Assembly: GCA_035628915.1 (NCBI GenBank)
Contig: DASPIW010000035.1
Location: forward strand, 20,659-84,658
DNA length: 64,000 nucleotides
Direction of reading: 5' to 3'
From: JARBUG01 sp035628915
GTDB lineage: Bacteria; Bacillota; Sulfobacillia; Symbiobacteriales; Symbiobacteriaceae
The notes beneath the pieces are model-generated. The model was not told the origin of the DNA. It saw only the letters and a program-made list of their open reading frames with translations, and ran no database searches. A program made the position numbers and the translations under genes. Numbering within the stretch: the stretch's first letter is position 1; every line of letters starts with the position of its first letter. Below are positions 1 to 9,153 of the stretch, piece by piece.

Positions 1-931
1 CGTTCATGTCGGCCAGCTTCTGCTGAATCGCCCGGAACGTGGCAATGGGCTTGCCGAACTGGGCGCGGGTCTTGGCATAGTTGGCCGCCACTTCCAAAAT
101 GAACTTGCTCGACCCGCTGGTCGCCGCCGCCAGCTTCCACCGCCCAATGTTCAGGATGTTGAAGGCGATCACATGGCCCCGGCCGATTTCGCCGAGCAGG
201 TTCTCCACGGGCGCCTTGCAGTCTTCCAGAATGAGCGTACAGGTGGATGATGCGTGCAGGCCCATTTTGTCCTCTTCCGGTCCTACGGAGACGCCGGGGA
301 AAGTCCGCTCCACGATGAAGGCGGAGAACTTCTCCCCATCCACCTTGGCATAGACCACGAACAGGTCCGCAAAGGCGGAGTTGGTGATCCACTGCTTGGT
401 GCCGTTCAGGACCCAGTACTTGCCGTCCTCGCTCAGCTTCGCCGTGGTGCGGGCGCCCAGGGCGTCGGAGCCGCTCCCCGGCTCCGTCAGGGCATAGGCG
501 GCCACCCATTCGCCACTCGCCAGCTTCGGCAGGTACTTCTCCTTCTGCGCCTTCGTGCCGAAATAGACGATGGGCAGCGTGCCGATGCCGGTGTGGGCCA
601 TCAGCGTGACGGCGAACGAGCCGCCCCGCGGGAACTCCTCGGAGGCGACGGTGGCTGTCACTTTGTCGAGCCCCAGGCCGCCAAACTCCTCTGGGATCTG
701 AAGGCCGAGCAGGCCCAGGTCACCGGCTTCCTTCATGAGGGGCCGGGAGACGGCGGGCTTGTTAGCCTCAATCTCCTTGATCTTGCCGTGGGCCTTCTTG
801 GCAAAGTCACGGGAAGTTTGGGCGATCATCTTCTGTTCTTCATTCAGATCCTCAGGGGTGAACACATCGGCCGGGTTGGCCGTCTGCAGCAGGAACGACC
901 CACCCTTGATCAACGCCTTGGTCTCAGCCAT
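1..931 (-). CDS. fadE: Acyl-CoA dehydrogenase (FadE-like), 3' end outside window
   Basis: About 310 codons are visible, starting at an ATG at 931 behind an AGGAGGTAAGCGGG ribosome-binding site; the C-terminal part lies beyond position 1. The protein has the acyl-CoA dehydrogenase N-terminal and middle domains, with the signature ALTEPGSGSDALGA and later FGKPIATFRAIQ, which precedes the C-terminal helical domain. The family oxidises acyl-CoA to trans-2-enoyl-CoA with FAD and passes electrons to the electron-transfer flavoprotein, encoded upstream in the same operon. It follows the thiolase gene by 16 bp, the fadN-fadA-fadE order known in Bacillus. The catalytic glutamate region may not be in view. 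Family is certain; chain-length preference cannot be told. Confidence 0.93.
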   Translation of the reverse strand, partial: MAETKALIKGGSFLLQTANPADVFTPEDLNEEQKMIAQTSRDFAKKAHGKIKEIEANKPAVSRPLMKEAGDLGLLGLQIPEEFGGLGLDKVTATVASEEFPRGGSFAVTLMAHTGIGTLPIVYFGTKAQKEKYLPKLASGEWVAAYALTEPGSGSDALGARTTAKLSEDGKYWVLNGTKQWITNSAFADLFVVYAKVDGEKFSAFIVERTFPGVSVGPEEDKMGLHASSTCTLILEDCKAPVENLLGEIGRGHVIAFNILNIGRWKLAAATSGSSKFILEVAANYAKTRAQFGKPIATFRAIQQKLADMN

Positions 932-947
932 CCCGCTTACCTCCTCG

Positions 948-2126
948 TTAGTTCACGAACTCCAGCACACCCGCCGCCCCCATGCCGCCGCCAACACACA
1001 TCGTCACCAGTCCGTACTTCGCCTGCCGCCGCATCGCTTCGTGGATGATGGAGACCGTCAGCCGGGCGCCCGAGCAGCCCAGGGGATGCCCCAGGGCAAT
1101 GGCGCCGCCGTTGACGTTCACCTTCTCCATGTCAAACTCAAGCTGGCGGCAGACGGCGATTGACTGCGACGCAAAGGCCTCGTTCAATTCGATCAGATCA
1201 AGATCCTGAAGCCGCACGCCGGCCAGCTTCAGCGCCTTGGGCACCGCCGCCACCGGCCCGATGCCCATCACATCCGGATCGACGCCCCCCACGGCGAACG
1301 ACCGGAAGAAAGCCAGGGGCTTTACGCCCAATTCCTCGGCCTTATCGAGGCTCATCACGACCACGGCGGCGGCGCCGTCGGTGGTCTGGCTGGAGTTGCC
1401 GGCGGTGACGTTGCCCTTGGCGGCGAAGGCGGGCTTCAGCTTCGCCAGCGCCTCCAGGGAAGTATCCCGCCGGACGCCCTCATCCGTATCGAAGGTGAAC
1501 TCCCTTTCGACGGCCTTCTTGCCGTCGAAGGTGACTTCCTTGACCTTGATGGGGGCAATCTCAGCCTTGAACCGGCCGGCGTCAATCGCCGCCGCGGCCC
1601 GCTGATGCGACCGCACCGCGAACTCATCGCAATCCTGCCGTGCTACGCCCCACCGGGCACAGACGTTCTCGGCCGTATGGCCCATCGAGATATAGAGCTG
1701 CGGATAGGTCTCGACAATTTCGGGATGGGGCCGGGGCGTATGGCCGCCCATAGGCACCCTGCTCATCGACTCGGTGCCGCCCGCGACGCAAATGTCGGCG
1801 CTGCCGGCTGCAATGAACTGCGCTGCGATCGCGATGGCGTTCAGGCCGCTGGAACAGAACCGGTTGATGGTGAACCCGGGGACGCTGGCGGGCAAGCCCG
1901 CCCGCATGGCAGCGATGCGGCCGAAGTTGAGACCCTGCTCGCCTTCGGGGAAGGCGCAGCCCATGACCACATCTTCCACCATGTGCGGCTGCACATTGGG
2001 GACACGGTTCAACGCCTCACGAATCACGGTGGCCGCCAGGTCCTCCGGCCGCACAGACTTGAGCGATCCCTTGGGCGCCTTGCCCTGGGCCAGGCGGGCG
2101 CCACTCACGATGACTGCTTCACGCAT
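948..2126 (-). CDS. fadA: Acetyl-CoA C-acyltransferase (3-ketoacyl-CoA thiolase)
   Basis: A 392-residue thiolase, the normal family length. The nucleophilic Cys91 lies in NRFCSSGLNA, His347 in ALGHPLGCSGAR and the second catalytic Cys377 in MCVGGGMGAAG. It cleaves 3-ketoacyl-CoA with CoA to acetyl-CoA and a shortened acyl-CoA, the last step of beta-oxidation. It sits between the fadN-like and fadE-like genes in one minus-strand operon. A biosynthetic acetoacetyl-CoA thiolase is the alternative from sequence alone, but the operon argues for degradation. Confidence 0.95.
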   Translation of the reverse strand: MREAVIVSGARLAQGKAPKGSLKSVRPEDLAATVIREALNRVPNVQPHMVEDVVMGCAFPEGEQGLNFGRIAAMRAGLPASVPGFTINRFCSSGLNAIAIAAQFIAAGSADICVAGGTESMSRVPMGGHTPRPHPEIVETYPQLYISMGHTAENVCARWGVARQDCDEFAVRSHQRAAAAIDAGRFKAEIAPIKVKEVTFDGKKAVEREFTFDTDEGVRRDTSLEALAKLKPAFAAKGNVTAGNSSQTTDGAAAVVVMSLDKAEELGVKPLAFFRSFAVGGVDPDVMGIGPVAAVPKALKLAGVRLQDLDLIELNEAFASQSIAVCRQLEFDMEKVNVNGGAIALGHPLGCSGARLTVSIIHEAMRRQAKYGLVTMCVGGGMGAAGVLEFVN

Positions 2127-2144
2127 GGTATTCGCCCACCTCCC

Positions 2145-4571
2145 TTAATTCCGCAGGGGCTTGCCGGTCTTGAGAATGTAGGCCATCCGCTGCTGCGTCT
2201 TCTTTTCGCCGCACAGCGAGAGGAACGCCTCACGCTCCAGATCCAGCAGGTACTGCTCCGTCACGTACGTGCCGCCGGCGACCTTGCCGCCCGTCAGCAC
2301 ATAAGCCAGCTTCTTGCCGATGAGGCAGTCGTGCTCGGAAGCCCAGCCGCTCAGCCGCATGTTGTACAGGCCCAGCTCCAGCACCGCCCGGCCGCTGGGG
2401 CCAACCACGGGAATCATGGCCGGAAGGGGCGGGGTGTAGCCCTTGTTCGCCATCTCCAGCACGGCCTGCTTGGCTTCGTAAAGCTGGTGATCCTTATTGA
2501 CGACGATGCGGTCCTTCTTCGTGAGATAGCCCAGGGCCCGCGACTCGTGTGCGCTGGTGCCCACCTTCGCCAACCCGATTGTCTCAAAGACCTTGTTGAT
2601 GATGGGCTGCAGGTCGAGGCCGGTGCCCGATGCCATCTGCGCCGCGCCGCCGAGGCCCCCGCCGCTGGCGGGGAGCCCCTCCAGCGATCGCATCAGCATC
2701 TCCTTATTGCCGCCGGCGCCCGGAATCAACCCGGCGCCCACTTCCACCAGCCCGATATACGACTCCGTGGCCGCCACGATCAGGTCGGCACCTGCCGAAA
2801 GTTCGAAGCCGCCGCCGAGGGTCATGCCGTACGGCGCCGCCACCACCGGCTTCGGGCCGTACTTGAGGCCCATGAAAGCGTTCTGGAACTGGCGGGCCAT
2901 CACTTCGATTTCGTCCCATTCCTCGTCCTGAGCTTCCATCAGCATCAGCATCAGGTTGGCGCCCACACAGAAGTTCTCGGTCTGGGCGCCGATGACCAGG
3001 CCCCGCCACTGCTCCTGGGTCGCCAGGATCTCGTTCGCCTGGCGGACCATGGAGATAACGTCGGGTCCGAGCGCAGTCTTGGGGGCGTGCGTCTCCAGGA
3101 GCAGCACGCCGTCGCCCATGTCGATGAGGCTCGCGCCCTTGTTCGCCTTGATCACCCGGTTCTGCGCCCGCAAAGCGTTGATGTCGATGATGCGGTCGTT
3201 CGCAGGGACAGGGCGGTACTCGCCCTTGAGGAAGTGGAACGTCGCTTCGGGCGTGCGCCGGTAGAAGCCGCCGGCCTCGGCCGCCGCCTTGACGAAGGCA
3301 GGCACTGCGGCGCCCTCGGCCTCCATGCGGGCGACCGACTTCGCAACCCCGATGGCGTCCCAGGTCTCGAACGGCCCGAGCTCCCAGTTGAAGCCCCATT
3401 TCATGGCGTTATCGACGGCGACCACGTCACCCGCGATTTCGCCCATCTTTTCGGCGGAGTAGAGAAGGGTCTGCTTGAGGACTTCCCAGAGGAACTTGCC
3501 GGCCCGGTCCTCGGCATATGCGATCGTCTTGATGCGCTGCTTGAGGTCGGTCAAAGGCTTCGCCGCTTCCAGGGAGGGGAAGTTCCCCTTCTTGCGGGGG
3601 CGATACTCCATGGTGGCCAGGTCCAGCGTGAGAATGGACTCGCCGTCCTTCTTGAAGAAGCCCTGGCCGGATTTCTGGCCCAGCCAGCCGCGCCGGACCA
3701 TCTCCCGCAGGGGCTCGGGTATGGTGAACACGGCCGCCTCAGCAGCCACGGGGATGGTCGCCTTGCAGTTGTCGGCCACATGGACGAAGGTGTCCAGGCC
3801 CACCACGTCCAGCGTGCGGAAGGTAGCGGACTTGGGGCGCCCGATCACAGGCCCGGTGATGGCGTCGACTTCGTCGGCGCCGAGCTCCATCTGCTCCATG
3901 ACCCGCAGCGTCATCATCATGCCGTAGGTGCCGATGCGGTTAGCGATGAAGTTGGGCGTATCTTTGGCTAGCACCACGCCCTTGCCCAGGGTCCGCTCGG
4001 CGAAGTCGGTCATGAAGGCGACAATACCCGGGTCGGTTCCGGGCAGCGGGATGATCTCCAGGAGCTTCATATAGCGGGGCGGGTTGAAGAAGTGGGTGCC
4101 CAGGAAGTGGCTGCGGAACTCGGCCGGCAGCCCTTCGGACATCTTGTCGATGGAGATGCCGGAGGTGTTGGAGGAGATGATCATCCCGGGCTTCCAGAGG
4201 GCAGCGACGCGCTTCCAGAGTTCCTGTTTGATGGCCAGGTTCTCGATGATCGCTTCGACGACCCAGTCGCACTCGGCGACCTTGGGCAGGTCGTCCTCGA
4301 AGTTGCCGGGCGTAATCAGTTCGATTGCTTCTTTGGTGTAAACGGGCGAGGGCTTCAGCGCGGCCAGTTTCGTAAGAGCGCCGGCCGCGAAGCGGTTGCG
4401 CACCGCTTTCGATTCCAGGGTGAGGCCTTTCCTGGCCTCGTCAGGGGTCAGTTCTTTGGGGACGATGTCCAGGAGCAGACTGGGGATGCCGACGTTGGCG
4501 AGATGCGCCGCAATCTGGGCGCCCATCACGCCGGCGCCGAGCACTGCTGCCTTGCGGATCGCCTTGGGCAT
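2145..4571 (-). CDS. fadN: 3-hydroxyacyl-CoA dehydrogenase / enoyl-CoA hydratase, FadN-like
   Basis: An 808-residue bifunctional enzyme. An open frame extends further upstream, but I chose the ATG at 4571 because GGAGGGGAAGAACAAGCC precedes it and the protein then begins directly with the Rossmann fold (GAGVMG, residues 12-17). The dehydrogenase half carries SNTSGISI and LGTHFFNPP; the C-terminal half is a crotonase domain with TLGGGFELSAGAD and GLVEVGAGLIPGAGG. The dehydrogenase-first order is that of Bacillus FadN, opposite to E. coli FadB. It performs the hydration and second oxidation of beta-oxidation. The leader upstream is long (492 bp) and holds a large palindrome. Confidence 0.93.
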   Translation of the reverse strand: MPKAIRKAAVLGAGVMGAQIAAHLANVGIPSLLLDIVPKELTPDEARKGLTLESKAVRNRFAAGALTKLAALKPSPVYTKEAIELITPGNFEDDLPKVAECDWVVEAIIENLAIKQELWKRVAALWKPGMIISSNTSGISIDKMSEGLPAEFRSHFLGTHFFNPPRYMKLLEIIPLPGTDPGIVAFMTDFAERTLGKGVVLAKDTPNFIANRIGTYGMMMTLRVMEQMELGADEVDAITGPVIGRPKSATFRTLDVVGLDTFVHVADNCKATIPVAAEAAVFTIPEPLREMVRRGWLGQKSGQGFFKKDGESILTLDLATMEYRPRKKGNFPSLEAAKPLTDLKQRIKTIAYAEDRAGKFLWEVLKQTLLYSAEKMGEIAGDVVAVDNAMKWGFNWELGPFETWDAIGVAKSVARMEAEGAAVPAFVKAAAEAGGFYRRTPEATFHFLKGEYRPVPANDRIIDINALRAQNRVIKANKGASLIDMGDGVLLLETHAPKTALGPDVISMVRQANEILATQEQWRGLVIGAQTENFCVGANLMLMLMEAQDEEWDEIEVMARQFQNAFMGLKYGPKPVVAAPYGMTLGGGFELSAGADLIVAATESYIGLVEVGAGLIPGAGGNKEMLMRSLEGLPASGGGLGGAAQMASGTGLDLQPIINKVFETIGLAKVGTSAHESRALGYLTKKDRIVVNKDHQLYEAKQAVLEMANKGYTPPLPAMIPVVGPSGRAVLELGLYNMRLSGWASEHDCLIGKKLAYVLTGGKVAGGTYVTEQYLLDLEREAFLSLCGEKKTQQRMAYILKTGKPLRN

Positions 4572-4862
4572 GGCTTGTTCTTCCCCTCCTTTACTCGCGG
4601 AACTCTTTGTGGGCTCCCCGGGCGGTGTGCCGCCTCTTAGGTCGGGGCCCGGGCAGGGGTGCCCCTCCCATTCCGGCGGCACCCCACCCGGGTCCAAGAC
4701 TCAGGCGCCATCCCGCCGAGGCTCATCCCCACCCGCGGTGGGCCCCGGCACGCTGGGTCTTTTCAAACGGGTCCGGGCAGACTTCCCAGGCGCCCGATGC
4801 CCTACCCCGCCCCCCCACACAATTCGGGGGCGCCGTGGCGAGGGGGTTGGCGGAGGATGCAA
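4572..4862. other. Non-coding leader upstream of fadN, no gene seen
   Basis: A very GC-rich stretch between the fadN start and the palindrome at 4863-5068. Open frames here are short, lack ribosome-binding sites and do not resemble proteins. Short G-rich and C-rich complementary runs could pair in RNA. I recognise no riboswitch class, and no FadR-like palindrome is visible. It is most likely the 5' untranslated leader of fadN. Confidence 0.45.
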
Positions 4863-5068
4863 GGTAGCTTCGGTTGGGGACGGTCCGAGCGACGTTCGGA
4901 GGTAAGGTTAGGGGCAGTAGCCCCGTTACCCCACTGCGCCGGCATCGGCGGTGCGTCCCTATACTTGAAGACCCAATAACGGTTCCGATGCCGGCGAACT
5001 TGACCGAAGGGCGTACTGCCCCTTACCGCTCCTCCGGGGAGCAGGACCGTCGCCAACCGTAAGCTACC
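4863..5068. repeat. Large imperfect palindrome between etfA and fadN
   Basis: Complementary blocks occur in nested order: GGTAGCTT (4863-4870) with AAGCTACC (5061-5068), CGGTTGG (4871-4877) with CCAACCG (5053-5059), GACGGTCC (4879-4886) with GGACCGTC (5044-5051), GGGGCAGTA (4911-4919) with TACTGCCCC (5014-5022), and GCCGGCATCGG (4938-4948) with CCGATGCCGGC (4985-4995). The outer arm overlaps the etfA stop codon by a few bases. It could be a folded intercistronic RNA or a small non-autonomous inverted-repeat element; no T-tract supports a simple terminator. Confidence 0.75.
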
Positions 5069-6035
5069 GACCCAGGATCCCACGAAACTCGGCACTCAAA
5101 AGTGGCACAACCTCAAACAAGTCACCCACAATCCCATAATCGGCAACCTTGAAAATCGGCGCCTCCGGATCCTTATTCACGGCTACGATCACCTTTGAAG
5201 CACTCATTCCGGCCAGATGCTGGATCGCTCCGGAAATCCCACAAGCAATATACAGGTCCGGCGTCACGGTCTTGCCCGTCTGCCCCACCTGCAGCGCATA
5301 ATCGCAATACCCGGCATCCGCAGCGGCGCGGGACGCCCCCACGGCGGCGCCCAGGACCTCTGCCAGTTCATAGAGCGGCTTGAACCCATCCGCACTCTTC
5401 ACGCCTCGGCCCCCGGAGACCACAATCTTCGCGGCGGTCAAGTCCACCCCGCCCGTCGACTTGCGCACAATCTCCTTAATCACCGTGCGCAGGTCGGCGG
5501 CGGGCGCCGCCGTCTCCGTCACTTCGCCGGCCCGACCGGCCTCAGCAGGCAGCGCCTCCACGTTGTTCGGGCGAATCGTCGCGACCGCCATGCCCTGCTT
5601 CACGACCTGCGTAGCGAACGCCTTGCCCGCGTAAACCGGCCGGGTAAAGACGATGTTCCCGTCAGCCAGCTTCACATCCACGACGTCGGAAACCATGCCG
5701 GCGTCATTGCGCTGGGCAAACCGGGGCGCCAGGTCCCGCCCGATGCCCGTGTGGCCCATGAAAACGACGTCCGGCTTCAGCTCCGACGCCACCCCATGAA
5801 GAGCCCCGACCCATCCTTCCGGCGTGTAATTGGCCAGGTGCTCGCCCTTCACCACAACTACACGGTCAGCGCCGTGCTCGATCAGCGCAGCTGCATACTC
5901 GCCGGCTGCGCCAACGAGTACTGCCGTGACCGTGCCGCCCTCAGCCACCGTCCGCCCGGCGGCAATGCACTCGAAGGAGACCGGACGGAGCGCGCCGTTC
6001 CGAACCTCTGCCAATGCAAGAACGTTGCGTGCCAT
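5064..6035 (-). CDS. etfA: Electron transfer flavoprotein, alpha subunit
   Basis: A 323-residue ETF alpha subunit starting at the ATG at 6035, preceded by AAGGAGGCGGGGCGAG; the longer open frame upstream is an overlap with etfB in another frame. The C-terminal FAD-binding region carries VSGGRGVKS, QVGQTGKTVTPDLYIACGISGAIQHLAGM and an FKVADYGIVGD-type end, all typical. With EtfB it accepts electrons from acyl-CoA dehydrogenases and passes them to an ETF:quinone oxidoreductase. The start lies 15 bp above the etfB stop, so translation is probably coupled. Confidence 0.96.
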   Translation of the reverse strand: MARNVLALAEVRNGALRPVSFECIAAGRTVAEGGTVTAVLVGAAGEYAAALIEHGADRVVVVKGEHLANYTPEGWVGALHGVASELKPDVVFMGHTGIGRDLAPRFAQRNDAGMVSDVVDVKLADGNIVFTRPVYAGKAFATQVVKQGMAVATIRPNNVEALPAEAGRAGEVTETAAPAADLRTVIKEIVRKSTGGVDLTAAKIVVSGGRGVKSADGFKPLYELAEVLGAAVGASRAAADAGYCDYALQVGQTGKTVTPDLYIACGISGAIQHLAGMSASKVIVAVNKDPEAPIFKVADYGIVGDLFEVVPLLSAEFRGILGR

Positions 6036-6049
6036 CTCGCCCCGCCTCC

Positions 6050-6796
6050 TTATATGACCTTGGCTTCGCTGCGCAGAAGCTGGACCAGCTGTTTGGCCTG
6101 CTCCGCGGGCGAACCCTTGATGATGGTGTTGCGGCGGTTCTGCTGGGCCTGGAACACCTCCGTCACCGCGGTGGCGGCCGGCACCACGTCCGCCGGGGCC
6201 ACCCGGGCGATGGTCTTGCGCTTCGACTTCATAATTCCGGGCACCGACGGATACCGCGGCTCGTTCAGGCCCTGCTGTGCAGTAATCAGTGCCGGCAGCG
6301 CCACCTCGACTACTTCGGTGTCGCCTTCGGCGTCCCGATGCACCGTCGCCTTTCCGCCGGCCACTTCCAGCTTCAAGGCAGCCGCCACGTGCGGTAGTCC
6401 GAGAATCTCTGCAAAGCGCACGGCAGTCTGGCCGGCGCCCGTGTCCACCGACACATTGCCCGCCAGCACAATATCCCATGTTTTCCCGGCAGCCCAGCCG
6501 GCCAGCAGATGCGCCACCGTCAGTTCATCCGCTCCGGTGGGCGCCCCGATGAGCACGGCCTCGTCGGCGCCCATCGCCAAAGCCCGGCGCAGTGCCTCCT
6601 CCACGCGGTCCCCTCCCACCGAGACCACCGTCACGGCGCCTCCGTTGGCTTCACGCAGCTTCAGGGCCTCCTCCACGGCGTACTCGTCGTACGGGTTAAT
6701 GACCAGCGTCACATCCTCATCGGCGATCCGGCCGTCCTTTACCGTGATTTTTGCTTCGGTGTCAAACGTCTGTTTCAGCAGTACCAGAATCTCCAT
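6050..6796 (-). CDS. etfB: Electron transfer flavoprotein, beta subunit
   Basis: A 248-residue ETF beta subunit, typical length, with an LVLLKQTFDTE start and an AVRFAEILGLPHVAA core that binds AMP structurally. It forms a heterodimer with EtfA immediately downstream. Its ATG at 6796 lies inside the 3' end of the TetR gene (35-bp overlap), so regulator and flavoprotein belong to one transcript. Bacillus has the same regulator-etfB-etfA order apart from a small hydratase gene that is absent here. Confidence 0.96.
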   Translation of the reverse strand: MEILVLLKQTFDTEAKITVKDGRIADEDVTLVINPYDEYAVEEALKLREANGGAVTVVSVGGDRVEEALRRALAMGADEAVLIGAPTGADELTVAHLLAGWAAGKTWDIVLAGNVSVDTGAGQTAVRFAEILGLPHVAAALKLEVAGGKATVHRDAEGDTEVVEVALPALITAQQGLNEPRYPSVPGIMKSKRKTIARVAPADVVPAATAVTEVFQAQQNRRNTIIKGSPAEQAKQLVQLLRSEAKVI

Positions 6797-7403
6797 GCTT
6801 CCGAGTTCCCCCTTGTCCCGACTGGCAGACGCCGCCGGTAATCAGTCGATAAGTCGGCGCCGCCAGCGCCTCCAGATCGAACTGGAACCCCGACAGCACC
6901 CAGGCCGTCACCGTTTGATCCAACGTCCCGAAGACCAGGTTGCGAATCTGTTTCGGGTCGACGGCCGGTACGAACGCGCCGGTCCGCTGCCCTTCGTCGA
7001 TAATCTCGTCAATGACCTGGAAATAGCCTTTCATGATCTGGCTGATCTCCCGCTGCACTTCCGTCTCGGCCTGGCGCATCTCAATTTGCGTCACTACGGC
7101 GAGGTCCTGGCGGGCCGCCAGTGACTGCAAGTGCTGTTCAATGAACCGCTGCAGCTTCTCCGGCGCATCGACGGCCTCAGCCAGACGCCCCCGGGCCTGA
7201 TCAATCAGCGTTCCCAGCCGGTCCCGGAACAGGCTGACCAGCAGGTCAGGCTTGTTCTTGAAGTACAGGTAGACGGTGCCGGCGGCCACACCGGCCTCAG
7301 CGGCAATCCGCGAAATCTGGGCGCCCTGGTAGCCCTGCCTGGCGATTACGGACTGTGCGGCATCGAGAATCGCCGCAAACTTGTCGCCGGATTTTGTCGC
7401 CAA
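6762..7403 (-). CDS. fadR: TetR-family regulator, FadR-like
   Basis: A 213-residue TetR-family protein. The start is a TTG at 7403 with GGAGGTGGGGTAGGC upstream, which overlaps the end of the acyl-CoA ligase gene. The N-terminal helix-turn-helix reads ISRIAAEAGVAAGTVYLYFKNKPDLL; the C-terminal ligand domain is divergent, as usual. The position between acyl-CoA ligase and etfB matches Bacillus FadR (YsiA), which represses beta-oxidation genes and is released by long-chain acyl-CoA. A close match to the Bacillus FadR box lies upstream of the operon at 9154-9171, supporting autoregulation. Ligand and targets are inferred. Confidence 0.85.
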   Translation of the reverse strand: MATKSGDKFAAILDAAQSVIARQGYQGAQISRIAAEAGVAAGTVYLYFKNKPDLLVSLFRDRLGTLIDQARGRLAEAVDAPEKLQRFIEQHLQSLAARQDLAVVTQIEMRQAETEVQREISQIMKGYFQVIDEIIDEGQRTGAFVPAVDPKQIRNLVFGTLDQTVTAWVLSGFQFDLEALAAPTYRLITGGVCQSGQGGTRKHGDSGTAETDV

Positions 7404-7405
7404 GC

Positions 7406-9088
7406 CTACCCCACCTCCCTGGTCTGCAACTGCTGCTTTGCTTTCTCCTCCTCCAGCAGAACCCGGCGAATCACCTTGCCCGCCAGCGATTTGGGCAGTT
7501 CGGTCCGGAACTCGATCTGGCGGGGGACCTTGAACGCGGCCAGGTTCTGGCGGCAGAACTCGACGATTTCGGTCGGATCAAGCGTGTAGCCTTCCTTGGG
7601 CACGATATACGCTTTGACCGTCTCGCCCCGGTACTCATCGGGAACGCCCACGACCACCGCTTCCTTGACACCACGGTGCATAAATAGGACCTCTTCGACC
7701 TCGCGCGGGTAGATATTGAACCCACCGGCGATGATGATGTCTTTTTTCCGGTCGACGATATGGAAGTAGCCATCCTCATCCATACGCGCCATGTCGCCCG
7801 TGTAGAGCCAGCCATCCTGCAGGGTCTCCGCCGTGGCCTCGGGGCGGTTCCAGTAGCCCCGCATCACCTGCGGACCCCGGATGGCCAGTTCACCCACCTG
7901 CCCCGCGGGCAGTTCCTCCCTGGTCTCCGGGTTGACAATGCGGGCTTCCGTGTCGGGCCAGGGCAGCCCGATGGAGCCTTCCTTGCGCCCCGCCCAGATG
8001 GGGTTGGCATGGGTGACGGGACTCGCCTCCGTCAGACCGTACCCTTCCACCAGGCGCCCGCCGGTCAGCTTCTCAAACGTCTGCTGAACTTCCAGCGGCA
8101 GCGGCGCCGCCCCGGAGATGCACGCATCAATCGAATCTAGCCGGTACTTATCCACCCCGGGCAGGTGGTTCAATGCCACATACATGGTCGGGGCGCCCGG
8201 GAAGACCGCAGGCCGGTGCTTCTGAATCAGCTTAATTGCCTGCCTGGCATCAAACTTCGGCTCCAAGATCATCGTGCCTGCCATGTGCACGGCAAAGTTC
8301 ATCACCGTCGTCATGCCGTATACGTGGAAGAAGGGGAGGGCAGCCATGACCCGGAGACCACCGCCCCGCCGGTACTTGTAGAGCCAGGCCGCCGTCTGGC
8401 GGACGTTTGCCGTCAAGTTGGCATGCGTCAGCATGCAGCCCTTGGCGAGCCCCGTCGTGGCGCCCGTGTACTGGAGCAGCGCCAGGTCTTCCCGCGGGTC
8501 GACGCGGACCGGCTCGGCCAGGGGATCGTGCCCCACCAGGTCCGCCCAGCGGGTGACCGGCCCGCCGTACGAAATCTTCGGCGGCTTCAGCTTCAGCGTG
8601 GCAACCCACCTGGTCAGGGCAGGCATATAGTCGGTCAGCCCTGTAAAAACGGCCTTATCCAGACAGACGCCGAATAACCTTGGATACAGCAGGTCGAGCG
8701 CGATAATCACCGACGCGCCGCTGTCGGTCATCTGGTGCTGCAGCTCCCGGCGGGTGTACATGGGGTTGACCTGGGTTACCACGGCCCCCGCCATCAGGGC
8801 GCCGTAATAGGCGATGATGGATTGCGGGCAGTTCGGCAGCATCAGCGCGACCCGGTCGCCCTTCTTGATGCCCATCGACTGCAAACCCGCGGCCAGCCGG
8901 CGGGCCTGGTCGCGCAGCTGGCGATACGTCATGCGGGCGCCGAAGAAAATGGTCGCGTCCACATCACCGTATCGATCCGCCGCATCGTCCAGCAGGGCAT
9001 ACAGCGGCTCATCCGGGTAGTGGAGTCCAAGGGGTACTTCCGCCGGATAGGCTTTGAGCCAGGGTCGGGCTTGATATGCCTCTGCCAT
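7406..9088 (-). CDS. lcfA: Long-chain fatty-acid-CoA ligase
   Basis: A 560-residue AMP-forming acyl-CoA synthetase. The ATG at 9088 is chosen because GGGAGGGGCCGAAC precedes it; an in-frame GTG lies 24 bp upstream. It carries YTGATTGLAKGCMLTH (P-loop-like A3), GYGLTEASP (A5), GWLYTGDMARMDEDGYFHIVDRKKD (A7/A8) and the C-terminal lysine motif SLAGKVIRR. It activates fatty acids with ATP and CoA before beta-oxidation. It is the first gene of the operon, two bases from the TetR start, and directly downstream of the predicted FadR box. Confidence 0.93.
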   Translation of the reverse strand: MAEAYQARPWLKAYPAEVPLGLHYPDEPLYALLDDAADRYGDVDATIFFGARMTYRQLRDQARRLAAGLQSMGIKKGDRVALMLPNCPQSIIAYYGALMAGAVVTQVNPMYTRRELQHQMTDSGASVIIALDLLYPRLFGVCLDKAVFTGLTDYMPALTRWVATLKLKPPKISYGGPVTRWADLVGHDPLAEPVRVDPREDLALLQYTGATTGLAKGCMLTHANLTANVRQTAAWLYKYRRGGGLRVMAALPFFHVYGMTTVMNFAVHMAGTMILEPKFDARQAIKLIQKHRPAVFPGAPTMYVALNHLPGVDKYRLDSIDACISGAAPLPLEVQQTFEKLTGGRLVEGYGLTEASPVTHANPIWAGRKEGSIGLPWPDTEARIVNPETREELPAGQVGELAIRGPQVMRGYWNRPEATAETLQDGWLYTGDMARMDEDGYFHIVDRKKDIIIAGGFNIYPREVEEVLFMHRGVKEAVVVGVPDEYRGETVKAYIVPKEGYTLDPTEIVEFCRQNLAAFKVPRQIEFRTELPKSLAGKVIRRVLLEEEKAKQQLQTREVG

Positions 9089-9153
9089 GTTCGGCCCCTC
9101 CCTTTCAACCACGAAAGGTCTATGTGCGTCCCCACCCGAACGGGTGTAGTTCC

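Noticed and set aside
1605..3971. A 788-codon plus-strand open frame
   Set aside because: It lies opposite the thiolase and fadN genes, has low-complexity composition and no start signal; it is a GC-skewed shadow frame.
4572..4697. An N-terminal extension of the fadN-like protein
   Set aside because: It would translate through the ribosome-binding site and add a Pro/Gly-rich stretch without domain; the ATG at 4571 is better.
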